A stretch of DNA of 32,367 bases, from NCBI GenBank assembly GCA_944393505.1, contig CALYAK010000017.1:1-32367 (forward strand), written 5' to 3'. This stretch comes from an uncultured Clostridia bacterium (GTDB lineage: Bacteria > Bacillota > Clostridia > TANB77 > CAG-508). A model generated the notes under the pieces. The model was not told the DNA's origin. It searched no databases and saw nothing but the letters and a program-made list of their open reading frames with translations. Below, in pieces: positions 10,902 to 18,892 of this stretch (position 1 is its first letter; every line of letters begins with the position of its first letter). A program made the position numbers and the translations under genes.

Positions 10902-10931
10902 TTGTCTTTTTCCTTTTCCATTTGCTATAAT
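10902..10931 (+). promoter_or_regulatory. RluA-family gene promoter, giving a leaderless mRNA
   Basis: TTGTCT (10902-10907), an 18-bp spacer and a perfect TATAAT (10926-10931). The ATG is at 10938, only 6 nt beyond the -10 box, so transcription should begin at or next to the start codon. No ribosome site is visible. Confidence 0.6.
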
Positions 10932-10937
10932 GTTCTT

Positions 10938-11795
10938 ATGAAAACATTGATTGTAACTTCGAAAGAAGACGGAAAAAAATTGAATACTTATCTTACTTCA
11001 CATTTTCCACACTTAAGACAAAATGCATTTTATAAAGCACTTCGAAAAAAAGACATTCGCATTAATGGCAAAAGAATTTCTGAAAATATTGTTTTGCATA
11101 CCAATGATGAAGTAATTGTTTACATACCAGATGATATTTTAGAGGGAAAACTACCACAACCAATTCATTTACAAGTGGTATATGAAGATCCGAATATTGC
11201 TGTGTTTTTTAAACCTGCTGGAATGGAAGTCGAAGGTCCTGGTTCTTTTACAGATTTTATCCATCAAACTCGATCTTCTGTTTATCAACCTTGTCATCGT
11301 TTAGATCGTAATACCTCTGGATTAATTCTTTATGCCAAAACACCGGAAGCACTTGCAATCTTATTCGAGAAATTCAAAAAAAGAGAAATTGAAAAGCATT
11401 ATCGTGCAACTGTTATCGGAATTCCGAAAAAGAAAGCGGCAATTCTAACAGACTTTCTTTTTAAAGATACGAAAAAATCGAAAGTGTATGTTTCTTCTAC
11501 ACCAAAACCAGGTTATGTAAAAATTATTACACAATACAAGGTTCTTTCTTCCGATCCGATTTCGAATACTTCTGTTTTAGATGTGCAAATCCATACCGGA
11601 AGAACCCATCAAATCCGTGCCCACTTAGCTTTTATTGGTTATCCGGTTTTAGGAGATGGGAAATATGGAAATAATGAAACCAATAAACGCTTTCATAAAA
11701 ACAAACAAGATTTAGTCAGTTGTCGATTGACTTTTGCCTTTTCAACCGATGCTGGTATCCTAAATTATCTAAAAGGAAAAACCATTGAAATTTAA
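10938..11795 (+). CDS. RluA-family 23S-type pseudouridine synthase, 285 aa
   Basis: RNA uridine-to-pseudouridine isomerase of the RluA/RluD class. An N-terminal S4 RNA-binding domain (LNTYLTSHFPHLRQNAFYKALRKKDIRINGK) is followed by the catalytic domain with HRLDRNTSGL (catalytic Asp) and HTGRTHQIRAHLAFIGYPVLGD. The ATG at 10938 fits the family N-terminus; an in-frame extension to 10752 encodes unrelated hydrophobic sequence antisense to prmC. The target uridine cannot be told from sequence. Confidence 0.93.
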   Translation: MKTLIVTSKEDGKKLNTYLTSHFPHLRQNAFYKALRKKDIRINGKRISENIVLHTNDEVIVYIPDDILEGKLPQPIHLQVVYEDPNIAVFFKPAGMEVEGPGSFTDFIHQTRSSVYQPCHRLDRNTSGLILYAKTPEALAILFEKFKKREIEKHYRATVIGIPKKKAAILTDFLFKDTKKSKVYVSSTPKPGYVKIITQYKVLSSDPISNTSVLDVQIHTGRTHQIRAHLAFIGYPVLGDGKYGNNETNKRFHKNKQDLVSCRLTFAFSTDAGILNYLKGKTIEI

Positions 11796-11810
11796 TTTCA
11801 ATGGTTTTCT
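11778..11810 (+). terminator. Terminator overlapping the RluA-family stop codon
   Basis: CCATTGAAA (11782-11790) pairs with TTTCAATGG (11796-11804); the loop holds the TAA stop (11793-11795), and A/T runs flank the stem. Confidence 0.8.
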
Positions 11811-11827
11811 TTAACTTCAAGGGTAAA

Positions 11828-11846
11828 CCACGGGTTATACCCGTGG
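11828..11846 (+). repeat. IS200 left-end hairpin
   Basis: CCACGGGT-TAT-ACCCGTGG, a perfect 8-bp stem with a 3-nt loop. It matches the right-end hairpin except for one loop base. Confidence 0.85.
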
Positions 11847-11886
11847 TAACGGAAAGCTTTTAGCGTTGAGCAAAGTAACAAAAATA

Positions 11887-11953
11887 CCCACTCCAAACAT
11901 GATATAATATTAAAAGTTTGACGGCTTAAAATATTAATTATGAGAGGAGTGGG
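11887..11953 (+). promoter_or_regulatory. Long-range stem that hides the tnpA ribosome site
   Basis: CCCACTCC (11887-11894) is perfectly complementary to GGAGTGGG (11946-11953), which contains the tnpA Shine-Dalgarno. A TATAAT (11903-11908) lies between the arms. A transcript entering from outside would carry both arms and be blocked, while one starting inside would lack the first arm. Known IS200 elements hide their ribosome site in a similar way. Confidence 0.6.
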
Positions 11954-11957
11954 ACGT

Positions 11958-12422
11958 ATGAAAAGTCCATACACAGACAGTTTAGCACACACAACATGGG
12001 AATGCAAGTACCATATAGTGTTTGCACCGAAATATAGAAGAAAAGAAATATATGGAAAACTAAGACAAGAAATAGGATTGATATTGAGAGAACTATGTAG
12101 AAGAAAAGAAGTAGAAATAATAAATGCTAAGGCATGTCCAGACCATATACATATGTATGTGAGCATACCACCAAAATTATGTATATCATCATTCATGGGA
12201 TACTTGAAAGGAAAAAGTACATTGATAATATTTGAAAGGCATGCAAATTTAAAGTATAAATATGGAAATAGAGCATTTTGGTGTACAGGATATTATGTTA
12301 GTACGGTAGGAAATAACAAGACAGCAGTATACCGATATGTAGAAAATCAACTCAAAGAAGATTTGATGACAGATCAGATAACAATAAAAGAATATAAGGA
12401 CCCTTTTAAGGGTGGTAAGTAA
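11958..12422 (+). CDS. tnpA: IS200/IS605 TnpA (Y1 HUH transposase), 154 aa
   Basis: Single-strand DNA transposase that makes and joins 5'-phosphotyrosine ends. HUH motif in DHIHMYVSI; the catalytic Tyr lies in the C-terminal helix (AVYRYVENQ); the N-terminus (AHTTWECKYHIVFAPKYRRKEIYG) is typical. The start at 11958 is used because GAGAGGAG precedes it; a start at 11940 would place the ribosome site inside the gene. Length is normal for the family. Confidence 0.95.
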   Translation: MKSPYTDSLAHTTWECKYHIVFAPKYRRKEIYGKLRQEIGLILRELCRRKEVEIINAKACPDHIHMYVSIPPKLCISSFMGYLKGKSTLIIFERHANLKYKYGNRAFWCTGYYVSTVGNNKTAVYRYVENQLKEDLMTDQITIKEYKDPFKGGK

Positions 12423-12426
12423 TAAA

Positions 12427-12511
12427 GACGCAAGCGACCGGGCGTAAAGCCGTCAAACGATACCGCTTAAGCGGTTGCTTGTAACAAGGCCTTATAGGCC
12501 GATATGAAAAT
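12427..12511 (+). ncRNA. Structured non-coding 3' segment of the IS element
   Basis: An unusually GC-rich stretch between the tnpA stop and the right hairpin. CAAGCGACCG (12431-12440) pairs with CGGTTGCTTG (12472-12481), ten pairs with one G-U; inside is GGC-GTAAA-GCC (12441-12451). A competing palindrome ACCGCTTAAGCGGT overlaps the right arm. AAGCCGTCAAAC (12447-12458) is a perfect complement of GTTTGACGGCTT (11916-11927) upstream of tnpA. Either a small RNA or a regulatory mRNA tail; expression is not shown. Confidence 0.45.
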
Positions 12512-12530
12512 CCACGGGTTCTACCCGTGG
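12512..12530 (+). repeat. IS200 right-end hairpin
   Basis: CCACGGGT-TCT-ACCCGTGG, the same 8-bp stem as the left end with one loop base changed. Confidence 0.85.
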
Positions 12531-12566
12531 ATTGTTATTTTCTTATGGTTTGATTCATGCTTATGA

Positions 12567-12749
12567 TTAATTTCCGATATATTCTTGTAGGACATCATTT
12601 AAATTTCGACTCGCTGTATTTTGATTGTTCATTTCATTACTAGAGATTTGCTCTTCTTTTCGACTTGTTACGATCCAAAAGAGAATGATGAATAAGATAA
12701 CAACAAAAATGATAGCAGGCGTTGCTGCCGTTCCTTTATTTTTTCTCAT
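12567..12749 (-). CDS. Small single-pass membrane protein, 60 aa, unknown
   Basis: Not recognised. It begins MRKNKGTAATPAIIFVVILFIILFWIVTSRKEE: a basic N-terminus, one transmembrane helix (about 9-29) and a polar 30-residue tail rich in Asn/Ser/Glu. The start at 12749 follows AAAGGAAAAAGCT; a longer reading to 12791 would overlap the permease gene and lacks a better site. Last gene of the export cassette, 19 nt after the permease stop, so it may be a small accessory subunit (inference). Confidence 0.65.
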   Translation of the reverse strand: MRKNKGTAATPAIIFVVILFIILFWIVTSRKEEQISSNEMNNQNTASRNLNDVLQEYIGN

Positions 12750-12768
12750 AGCTTTTTCCTTTCTTTCA

Positions 12769-14016
12769 TTACTCATAATGAAGTGCATCAATTGGATTTA
12801 GTTTGGATGCTTTCCATGCAGGATAAATACCAAATAGGACACCTACTCCACCGCAGAATAAAATTGTTTTTACTAAAATAGCAAGATCCATGGTAAGTTC
12901 TAATTCAAAATCCATCTGGTTCGTAATGACAAAGTTTGCAATTTGCATAACACCATAAGCTAATGCCATACCTAAAATTCCAGAGAAAATGGTAAGCATA
13001 ACCCCTTCGATTAAAAATTGCACCATGATGTTGATTTGCTTTGCACCTAAAGCCATACGAATCCCAATTTCTTTAATTCTTTCATTGACAGATACTAGCA
13101 TAATATTCATAATTCCAATACCACCAACAAGTAAAGATAATCCTGCAATCCCAGCAAAAATTAATTCCATAATATCAAAGATGACACCAACTTCTTGTAA
13201 ATAGGAAGTACTATCTTCTTGGATATAATACTCTTCATTTCGTTTTAAATATTCTTCTAAAAGTCGATGAATATCTGCTACAGCTGCTGCTCGTTCTTGG
13301 TTATCGGTTGGGGTAAATAAATATTCTGCATTTTGTCCTCTACTTTCTGTGAAAAAGTCAGAAGCATAGGAGTCTAGAACATAGAGCTTTGAAGTCATAT
13401 TGGTATATCCTTCATTTTCCTCTTTCCTCATAACCCCTATAATTTCAATCTCATTTTTATTTACGATAATCGTTTTTCCCACTAGATTTTCTGTCGTTCC
13501 CAATAAATCTTCTGCAAAATCTTCGCGAATAATACAAAATGGCATACGATTATCTTCATCCATTTTGGTAAAAAGTCGCCCATCTACTAATCTTTGTGCA
13601 ATTTTCGGCTTGATAGCAAAGAAATCACGTGATACTGCTAAAAACTCGTCTTGTTCATGTACGATAACCCCTTCATTATCTTGTTGTTTTTCTTCTATTT
13701 CTTGAAACGTAAATTCTTTTGCAACAGCAACTTTTTCAATATGCTCGCTTGTTTCTTTCAGCTGTAAGATTTCATTCTTAGAAATAGGAATAATTTGCTC
13801 TCCATCTTCAGTAATCGTTCCCCAAATGGATAGCATAATCACCGATGTATCTAAATCTTCTAATTCGGAATACATTGCTTTTTGGGTAGCAGCTGAAATG
13901 GAAAAAATCATTGTGATTGAAAAAATTCCAATGATAATGCCAAGCATGGTTAAGAAGGTTCTCATTTTATTCGTTTTAAATACTTTTAAAACCATTTTTA
14001 TGGATTCATAAATCAT
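12769..14016 (-). CDS. MacB/FtsX-type ABC transporter permease, 415 aa
   Basis: Inner-membrane subunit of a MacB-like mechanotransmission exporter. N-terminal helix (about 19-41, FLTMLGIIIGIFSITMIFSIS), a large extracytoplasmic MacB_PCD domain (about 45-270) and three C-terminal helices of the FtsX domain, including GIAGLSLLVGGIGIMNIMLVSVNERIKEIGIRMALGA, a family hallmark, and an ending KASKLNPIDALHYE. The start overlaps the ATPase stop (ATGA). Substrates of such exporters include peptides and antibiotics; none is indicated here. Confidence 0.93.
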   Translation of the reverse strand: MIYESIKMVLKVFKTNKMRTFLTMLGIIIGIFSITMIFSISAATQKAMYSELEDLDTSVIMLSIWGTITEDGEQIIPISKNEILQLKETSEHIEKVAVAKEFTFQEIEEKQQDNEGVIVHEQDEFLAVSRDFFAIKPKIAQRLVDGRLFTKMDEDNRMPFCIIREDFAEDLLGTTENLVGKTIIVNKNEIEIIGVMRKEENEGYTNMTSKLYVLDSYASDFFTESRGQNAEYLFTPTDNQERAAAVADIHRLLEEYLKRNEEYYIQEDSTSYLQEVGVIFDIMELIFAGIAGLSLLVGGIGIMNIMLVSVNERIKEIGIRMALGAKQINIMVQFLIEGVMLTIFSGILGMALAYGVMQIANFVITNQMDFELELTMDLAILVKTILFCGGVGVLFGIYPAWKASKLNPIDALHYE

Positions 14017-14702
14017 ACATTGCCACCTTCTTTCTCATCTTGTATAATCATCCCGTCCGATAATACAATTTTTCTGTTTGCCATTTTTGCTAAATCTGAA
14101 TCATGCGTAATGAGTAAAATTGTTTTTCCTTCTTGATTTAGTTCTTTTAAAATTTCTACGATTTGAATTCCAGTTGCTTCGTCCAAGGCTCCGGTTGGTT
14201 CATCTGCCATAATCACTTTTGGATTGGTTACTAAAGCCCTAGCAATAGCAACTCTTTGTTGTTGTCCTCCTGAAAGTTCATTTGGTTTATGTTGCAAGCG
14301 ATCTTTGATCTGTAATTTTTCGGCATATTTCTCAATTAATTCTTTCCTTTTTCTTCTTGGAACTTTTTTATAAATCAGCGGAATTTCAATATTTTCATAA
14401 GCAGTTAATTTTTGCAATAGATTAAAATTTTGAAAAATAAAACCAAATGATCGATTTCGAATTTTAGCAAGTTCGTTTTTACGTTTTTTTCGAATATTTT
14501 CTCCTTCAAAAAAATATTCTCCTGAAAATTCTTTATCTAGGCAGGAAATTACATTTAGCAATGTTGATTTTCCAGATCCAGATTTTCCTACAATTGCAAC
14601 AAATTCCCCTTCATCAATTGTTAAATTAATATTTTGTAAAGCAAGAACTTTATTGTTTTTGGATAAGACATATTCCTTTTTTAAATTTTTTAATTCAATC
14701 AT
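14013..14702 (-). CDS. MacB/LolD-type ABC transporter ATPase, 229 aa
   Basis: Energises the permease encoded next. Walker A GKSGSGKST (39-47), Q-loop Q91, signature LSGGQQQRV (143-151), Walker B VIMADEPTGALD (D167, E168) and the H-loop in LLITHDSD are all intact. The SFGFIFQNFNLL segment is typical of the MacB/LolD/YknY branch. Order adaptor-ATPase-permease matches YknXYZ-type systems of Gram-positive bacteria. Confidence 0.95.
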   Translation of the reverse strand: MIELKNLKKEYVLSKNNKVLALQNINLTIDEGEFVAIVGKSGSGKSTLLNVISCLDKEFSGEYFFEGENIRKKRKNELAKIRNRSFGFIFQNFNLLQKLTAYENIEIPLIYKKVPRRKRKELIEKYAEKLQIKDRLQHKPNELSGGQQQRVAIARALVTNPKVIMADEPTGALDEATGIQIVEILKELNQEGKTILLITHDSDLAKMANRKIVLSDGMIIQDEKEGGNV

Positions 14703-14720
14703 TGTTACCTTGTCCTTTCT

Positions 14721-15590
14721 CTACCAATTTGAATATACAATTTTTTCTCCTACTTCAAGTCCTGACAAAATCTCCACTTGATTTGAATTAATTTCTCCTA
14801 CCTCGACATAAGTTCTTTTTTCTTCTGGTACGTCTGTTCCGCTCGTAAATTGATTGATTAAATCCTGTTTTACCTCTGCTTTGTATACATAGTATCGACC
14901 ATCTTCAGTCTTGGTCACTGCCTTATATGGAACAACAACCGTATCGTTTTTCTCTGATGTGACGATACTAACATGCGCAGAATAACCAAAACGCACATCC
15001 TCCATATATTCTAACTTAATGCGTACGGTAAACTTTCCATTCTGTGGCAAGTTCGATACATAATCAACAACACCTTCTACCTCTTTTCCAATAGAAGAAA
15101 TCTTCACAATTGCCTTTTGGCCCTCTTTAATATTGACAACATCGGTTTCAGCAACTTGAATCTTAACACCAACCTCTTCTAAATTATATACCATATATTG
15201 ATTGCTTCCATTTTCTTCTACCGCAAAAAACATTCCAGCTATTGGAGCTTTTACAGTTCTCGAACTGCCTGGTGAAGTTACTTTCATTAATCTTTGTTTG
15301 GCATCTACTTTTTCTCCATCTGATACATAAAGATCCGCTACTGACTCATAACTTTCTACCGGAATCTTTTTGATATCAAATGAAGTAATCTCTCCATTTC
15401 CTTTTACATAAGTGGTCACATCTTGTTTTTGCACTTCGAATTCGCTAAACATACTATCCCAACCGGTTGTTTGAATCTCTTGCAATTGTCCTGTTTTCTG
15501 ATCAATGATTGCTTTTACTCCAAATACAATGGCAAGAATGATAACAACGATAATTAGTATTGCAATAATTACTTTCTTTGCTTTTTTCAT
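14721..15590 (-). CDS. MacA/YknX-like periplasmic adaptor (HlyD/RND family), 289 aa
   Basis: Membrane-anchored adaptor of the tripartite-like exporter. An N-terminal signal anchor (about 5-28, VIIAILIIVVIILAIVFGVKAI) is followed by a split lipoyl-like domain (VADLYVSDGEKVDAKQRLMKV ... TVKAPIAGMFF) and beta-barrel segments (IQVAETDVVNIKEGQKAIVKI). It lacks the long coiled-coil hairpin of the Gram-negative adaptors, as expected when no outer-membrane channel exists. Ribosome site GGGAGG. It is 18 nt before the ATPase gene. Confidence 0.88.
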   Translation of the reverse strand: MKKAKKVIIAILIIVVIILAIVFGVKAIIDQKTGQLQEIQTTGWDSMFSEFEVQKQDVTTYVKGNGEITSFDIKKIPVESYESVADLYVSDGEKVDAKQRLMKVTSPGSSRTVKAPIAGMFFAVEENGSNQYMVYNLEEVGVKIQVAETDVVNIKEGQKAIVKISSIGKEVEGVVDYVSNLPQNGKFTVRIKLEYMEDVRFGYSAHVSIVTSEKNDTVVVPYKAVTKTEDGRYYVYKAEVKQDLINQFTSGTDVPEEKRTYVEVGEINSNQVEILSGLEVGEKIVYSNW

Positions 15591-15638
15591 ATGAATCCTC
15601 CCTTTATCTTCTAAAAGATATCTTTTTTTATTTCTATT

Positions 15639-16644
15639 TTATATTCCGGTCGTAACTTCTTGACTTGTTACTTCTCCCTGATCATCAAGTGTAAAATCGA
15701 CACGAATTGAAAGCGAATCCTCTCCCGTTAAAATGAATCGATATGTTCCGTTCTTCTAGATTTCCATACAAAGATGTCCAATCAATTTTCCTTTCAAAAG
15801 CAACAGCTTCTTGGTTGTTTTGAGAAGTTTCCACTTGCGTTTCTTCCCAAGAAAGATTGGAAACCTTGTCCACTTCCTCCCAAATATATTCTAATCCAGT
15901 TCCTGTATAACCGGCAATTGAATTATCGGTATTTTCCCCGATCCATTCTCCAACACCAGTATATGCTTCATTCTTCACTTCTTTGGCTATGGTGTATTGG
16001 CGACCATAATTATAAGGGATTTCATTGGTATCTATTACCGTCAGTGTTATTCCATGATTTGTTAATTCCGTTACTTGTACTTCCACATTTTCTTTGGTAC
16101 TATAGCAAAACCTCAGGATCGAATCTGGTATCTCTACATCACTTTGTTCTTTTACAATTTCAATCTTTCCCACATTTCCAAGTTGAGCTGGATAACTTTC
16201 CATCACACTCCCATCAAAATAGATTAACACTTCCTGTCCTTGTGCAAATCCAATATTTCCTTCATCGGTAAACCCCACCGTAATTAAACGGTTCCCATCT
16301 TCCAAATCCATTACGGTCATACCTTTCTCATGAACTTCTACTACCACTGCATTAATTGTTGAATCCAATTGAGGGAACAAAATTTCGTTGGCAATGTCTT
16401 CATATTTCATCAACCAACTTCCAATCTTCATTTCGTCATAGCCATCGATTCGATTAAAATCAATTACTTTATACCCTAATCCATAATATTCTTTTGTTCC
16501 ACCATCTCGATAAGTAGCCAGATTGATACAAAAAATTGGCTTTTCTTGTTTTTTCACTCTGCTATAATCAACGCAAAAACAGATCAGTGCTAATAGTACC
16601 AAGATTCCAACAATGATCAGTATTCCTTTTAATTTCTTATTCAT
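15639..16644 (-). CDS. Membrane-anchored protein of the MacAB cassette, +1 frameshift at CGG
   Basis: Family not recognised. One N-terminal anchor (about 7-25) and then a large extracytoplasmic beta-rich region. The zero frame ends at 15685 in a non-conserved tail after its only in-frame CGG (codon 299, complement of 15748-15750). Skipping the C reads GAA-GAA-(C)-GGA-ACA and continues EEGTYRFILTGEDSLSIRV, an alternating hydrophobic/polar strand pattern, to a stop at 15639-15641. Total 334 aa. It lies 19 nt after ispG and upstream of the adaptor, so it may be a helper of the exporter. Homology to judge the tail cannot be checked here. Confidence 0.75.
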
Positions 16645-16663
16645 CCCACTTTCTCCTTCTTTT

Positions 16664-17731
16664 CTAAGATTTTTCCTGGATCATCTGTAAAATTTCTTGT
16701 TTTAATACTTCTACCATGTCTTCTTGTTTTACTTTTCGAATAATTTCGCCTTTTTTAAAAAGTAATCCTTCTCCAATTCCTCCTGCAATTCCAATATCTG
16801 CTTCTCTTGCCTCTCCTGGTCCGTTTACAGCGCATCCCATTACTGCCACTTTAATATCTGCTTTGATTCCTTTTAAAAATTCTTCCATTTGTTTTGCAAT
16901 TGGAATTAAATCAATCTGTGTTCTTCCACAAGTTGGACAAGCAATCAAAGTTGGAGAAGCATATAGGTTGCAATCTTTTAAGATTTCTTTTGCTACGATC
17001 ACTTCTTTTACGGGATCATCGGATAATGATACGCGAAGGGTATCTCCTATTCCTTCTCTTAACATAACGCCTAATCCAATACTCGATTTAATCGTTCCAC
17101 TAAATTCTGTTCCCGCTTCTGTTATTCCTAAATGTAAAGGATAATCAAAACTCTCACTTGCTTTTTCATACGCAGCAATACAAAGATCTAAATTAGAAGC
17201 TTTTAGTGATATGGCAATATCATGAAAATCAAATTCCTCTAACATTTTTGCTTGTAAGATTGCACTTTCTACCATTGCTTCTGCAGTTGGACTTCCTCCA
17301 TATTTTTCTAACAGATCTTTTTGCAAAGAACCGCCATTAACGCCAATACGAATTGGTATCCCCTTTTCTTTACATGCTTCTGCAACAGCTTTTACTCTTT
17401 CTTTTGCTCCGATATTGCCTGGGTTAATACGAATTTTATCAACGCCAGCTTTTACCGCTTCTAGCGCAATCTTATAATCAAAATGGATATCTGCTACAAT
17501 TGGAATATGAATTTTTTCTTTAATAGATCGAATTGCTTTTGCATCCTCTAAGTCCAAACATGCTACTCGTATGATTTCACAACCAGCTTCTTCTAGTTGT
17601 AGAATTTGCTTTACAGTTGCCTCTACATCCTTTGTTTTGGTATTGCACATGGACTGAATTACAACTTTATTTTGTCCACCAATTTGTACATTTCCTACTT
17701 GAATGACTCTTGTTTTTGTTCGATTGACCAT
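16664..17731 (-). CDS. ispG: IspG, 4-hydroxy-3-methylbut-2-enyl diphosphate synthase, 355 aa
   Basis: Penultimate enzyme of the MEP isoprenoid pathway, converting MEcPP to HMBPP with a [4Fe-4S] cluster. N-terminal TIM barrel ([43 protein letters not shown]). Cluster ligands C265, C268 (CPTCGRTQ), C300 ([10 protein letters not shown]) and E307 are all present. Length is normal for the short bacterial type. It heads the transcription unit that continues into the export cassette, a chance or co-regulated pairing. Confidence 0.97.
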   Translation of the reverse strand: MVNRTKTRVIQVGNVQIGGQNKVVIQSMCNTKTKDVEATVKQILQLEEAGCEIIRVACLDLEDAKAIRSIKEKIHIPIVADIHFDYKIALEAVKAGVDKIRINPGNIGAKERVKAVAEACKEKGIPIRIGVNGGSLQKDLLEKYGGSPTAEAMVESAILQAKMLEEFDFHDIAISLKASNLDLCIAAYEKASESFDYPLHLGITEAGTEFSGTIKSSIGLGVMLREGIGDTLRVSLSDDPVKEVIVAKEILKDCNLYASPTLIACPTCGRTQIDLIPIAKQMEEFLKGIKADIKVAVMGCAVNGPGEAREADIGIAGGIGEGLLFKKGEIIRKVKQEDMVEVLKQEILQMIQEKS

Positions 17732-17760
17732 CTATTTTTCTCCCCTCTCTATTTGCTTCC

Positions 17761-17789
17761 ATTAAATCAAAAAACTTTCTTTTTTTCAA
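17761..17789 (-). promoter_or_regulatory. ispG promoter
   Basis: On the minus strand TTGAAA (17784-17789) and TTTAAT (17761-17766) with 17-bp spacing. A GAGGGGAG ribosome site lies before the ispG start. Confidence 0.5.
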
Positions 17790-17845
17790 GTAAAATAGCA
17801 AAAGTTCCCCAGAATTTCCATTCTGAAGAGCTTTGCGCCTAGTCC

Positions 17846-18685
17846 TTAGTAATCGGACGGGCATTTCAGGTAATTGTTCGGTTTCTGACGAGGCCGAACC
17901 TTCCATGCGACAGTAGCCGCCTGGAGCAATTGATGGATGGGAAGGACATTCTCGCCGACGCTTGGGTCAATCACAGTTGCCATCTGGTCCTTAATGCTTA
18001 CCAGGATGACAAAGTGGCCTTCTCGCTTAGTCGCATCGCCATGGTAAATCGCGTTATCCACACGCATGGGAACCATGTTTCCATCCTTTAGCTCTTTGTA
18101 TGCCTCATTGACAAACAGGAGCCGTGTGTCTCTCACACGATAACAGCACGCATATTCTGCGATGATATTATCGAGCAGGATGTGCATTCCGCCGATACCA
18201 ACAGGTTTTCCGATCCACTTTTCCGTATCCTTCAAAGTATGGATCTGTTTCCGGTCTACTTCTTCAGGAAGGACTTGGAAAGCCTCTTCCAAAGTAGCTT
18301 CCGGTGCGTAGAACGTTTTGGAAGCCTTTTCAAACTTCCATGCGCGGTACCCCTTCTTGACCACCAGGTTTTTCAGATCGATCATATCGACTTCCACTCC
18401 ATAGTAGTCAAGCAGATGCTTGGCGATAAAGACGATACAAGCAGAGTGCTCCATATCGTTTGCTGCACCGAAGGGTTCTTTGCACCACTTGGCACTGCTA
18501 GCCAGGTACTTGGCATCCGGGATATATCCCGTCACGTCGGGAGCTTTACTTCCCTTACTGACCTCATCCTTTACAGACTCAAGCCAGTTCCGGGAGGTGA
18601 CATTCACCATGATCTTCTGCATTTCATAATCGATTGCAGGAATCAGGCAATTTGCCAAGTCTCTCATCTTTTCCACAATGATCAC
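17846..18685 (-). CDS. C39-like (papain-fold) peptidase family protein, 279 aa, probably acquired
   Basis: Best guess is a C39-type cysteine peptidase-like protein. A Cys at a helix start (HSACIVFIAKHLL), a His in EGHFVILVSI and an Asp in VIDPSVG occur in the order and spacing of the C39 triad. No signal peptide. The gene is visibly GC-richer than all neighbours and uses codons they avoid. It has four in-frame CGG Arg codons (complement positions 18590-18592, 18251-18253, 18122-18124, 17894-17896), whereas native genes have CGG only at frameshift sites. The GTG start at 18685 is uncertain; GTG at 18676 and ATG at 18667 are alternatives behind AAAAGGTGATC. Confidence 0.6.
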   Translation of the reverse strand: MIIVEKMRDLANCLIPAIDYEMQKIMVNVTSRNWLESVKDEVSKGSKAPDVTGYIPDAKYLASSAKWCKEPFGAANDMEHSACIVFIAKHLLDYYGVEVDMIDLKNLVVKKGYRAWKFEKASKTFYAPEATLEEAFQVLPEEVDRKQIHTLKDTEKWIGKPVGIGGMHILLDNIIAEYACCYRVRDTRLLFVNEAYKELKDGNMVPMRVDNAIYHGDATKREGHFVILVSIKDQMATVIDPSVGENVLPIHQLLQAATVAWKVRPRQKPNNYLKCPSDY

Positions 18686-18728
18686 CTTTTCTCTATATAC
18701 TCACGCACCTAGATGCGTTGCACCTTAT

Positions 18729-18757
18729 ATTATACCATATATTTACAGTTTTGTCCA
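18729..18757 (-). promoter_or_regulatory. Promoter of the C39-like gene
   Basis: On the minus strand TGGACA (18752-18757) and TATAAT (18729-18734) with 17-bp spacing. This AT-rich promoter contrasts with the GC-richer gene it serves. Confidence 0.55.
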
Positions 18758-18833
18758 GCAAACCGATCTGCCTCTAAGCCTTTTCGTTCTACATTTCTCG
18801 ACAAAAAAAGCATTTTTACTTACCAATATCTTT

Positions 18834-18862
18834 TTGACATTTTGCTTTCTTTTCGATATAAT
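18834..18862 (+). promoter_or_regulatory. Patatin-gene promoter
   Basis: Perfect TTGACA (18834-18839) and TATAAT (18857-18862) with 17-bp spacing, divergent from the C39-like gene. AAGGAGAAA precedes the start at 18893. Confidence 0.85.
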
Positions 18863-18892
18863 AGCAACCGATTACAAAAAAAGGAGAAACCA

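Larger units (their letters stand above)
11812..12540 (+). mobile_element. IS200-type (IS200/IS605 family) element, tnpA only
   Basis: A single-gene element with no tnpB. Subterminal hairpins with identical 8-bp stems lie near each end: 11828-11846 (loop TAT) and 12512-12530 (loop TCT). These are the structures TnpA recognises as single-stranded DNA (family knowledge). Between them are a 5' region, tnpA and a structured 3' segment of about 90 nt. Exact cleavage points cannot be fixed without an empty site. It landed directly behind the RluA-family terminator, a harmless position. Confidence 0.85.

Noticed and set aside
10752..10937. N-terminal extension of the RluA-family gene
   Set aside because: It encodes hydrophobic sequence antisense to prmC and passes through the promoter; the S4 domain starts at 10938.
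16716..17144. 142-codon plus-strand frame inside ispG
   Set aside because: Antisense shadow of a highly conserved enzyme, with no ribosome site.
18713..18892. N-terminal extension of the patatin gene
   Set aside because: It crosses a consensus promoter, and the ribosome site points to 18893.
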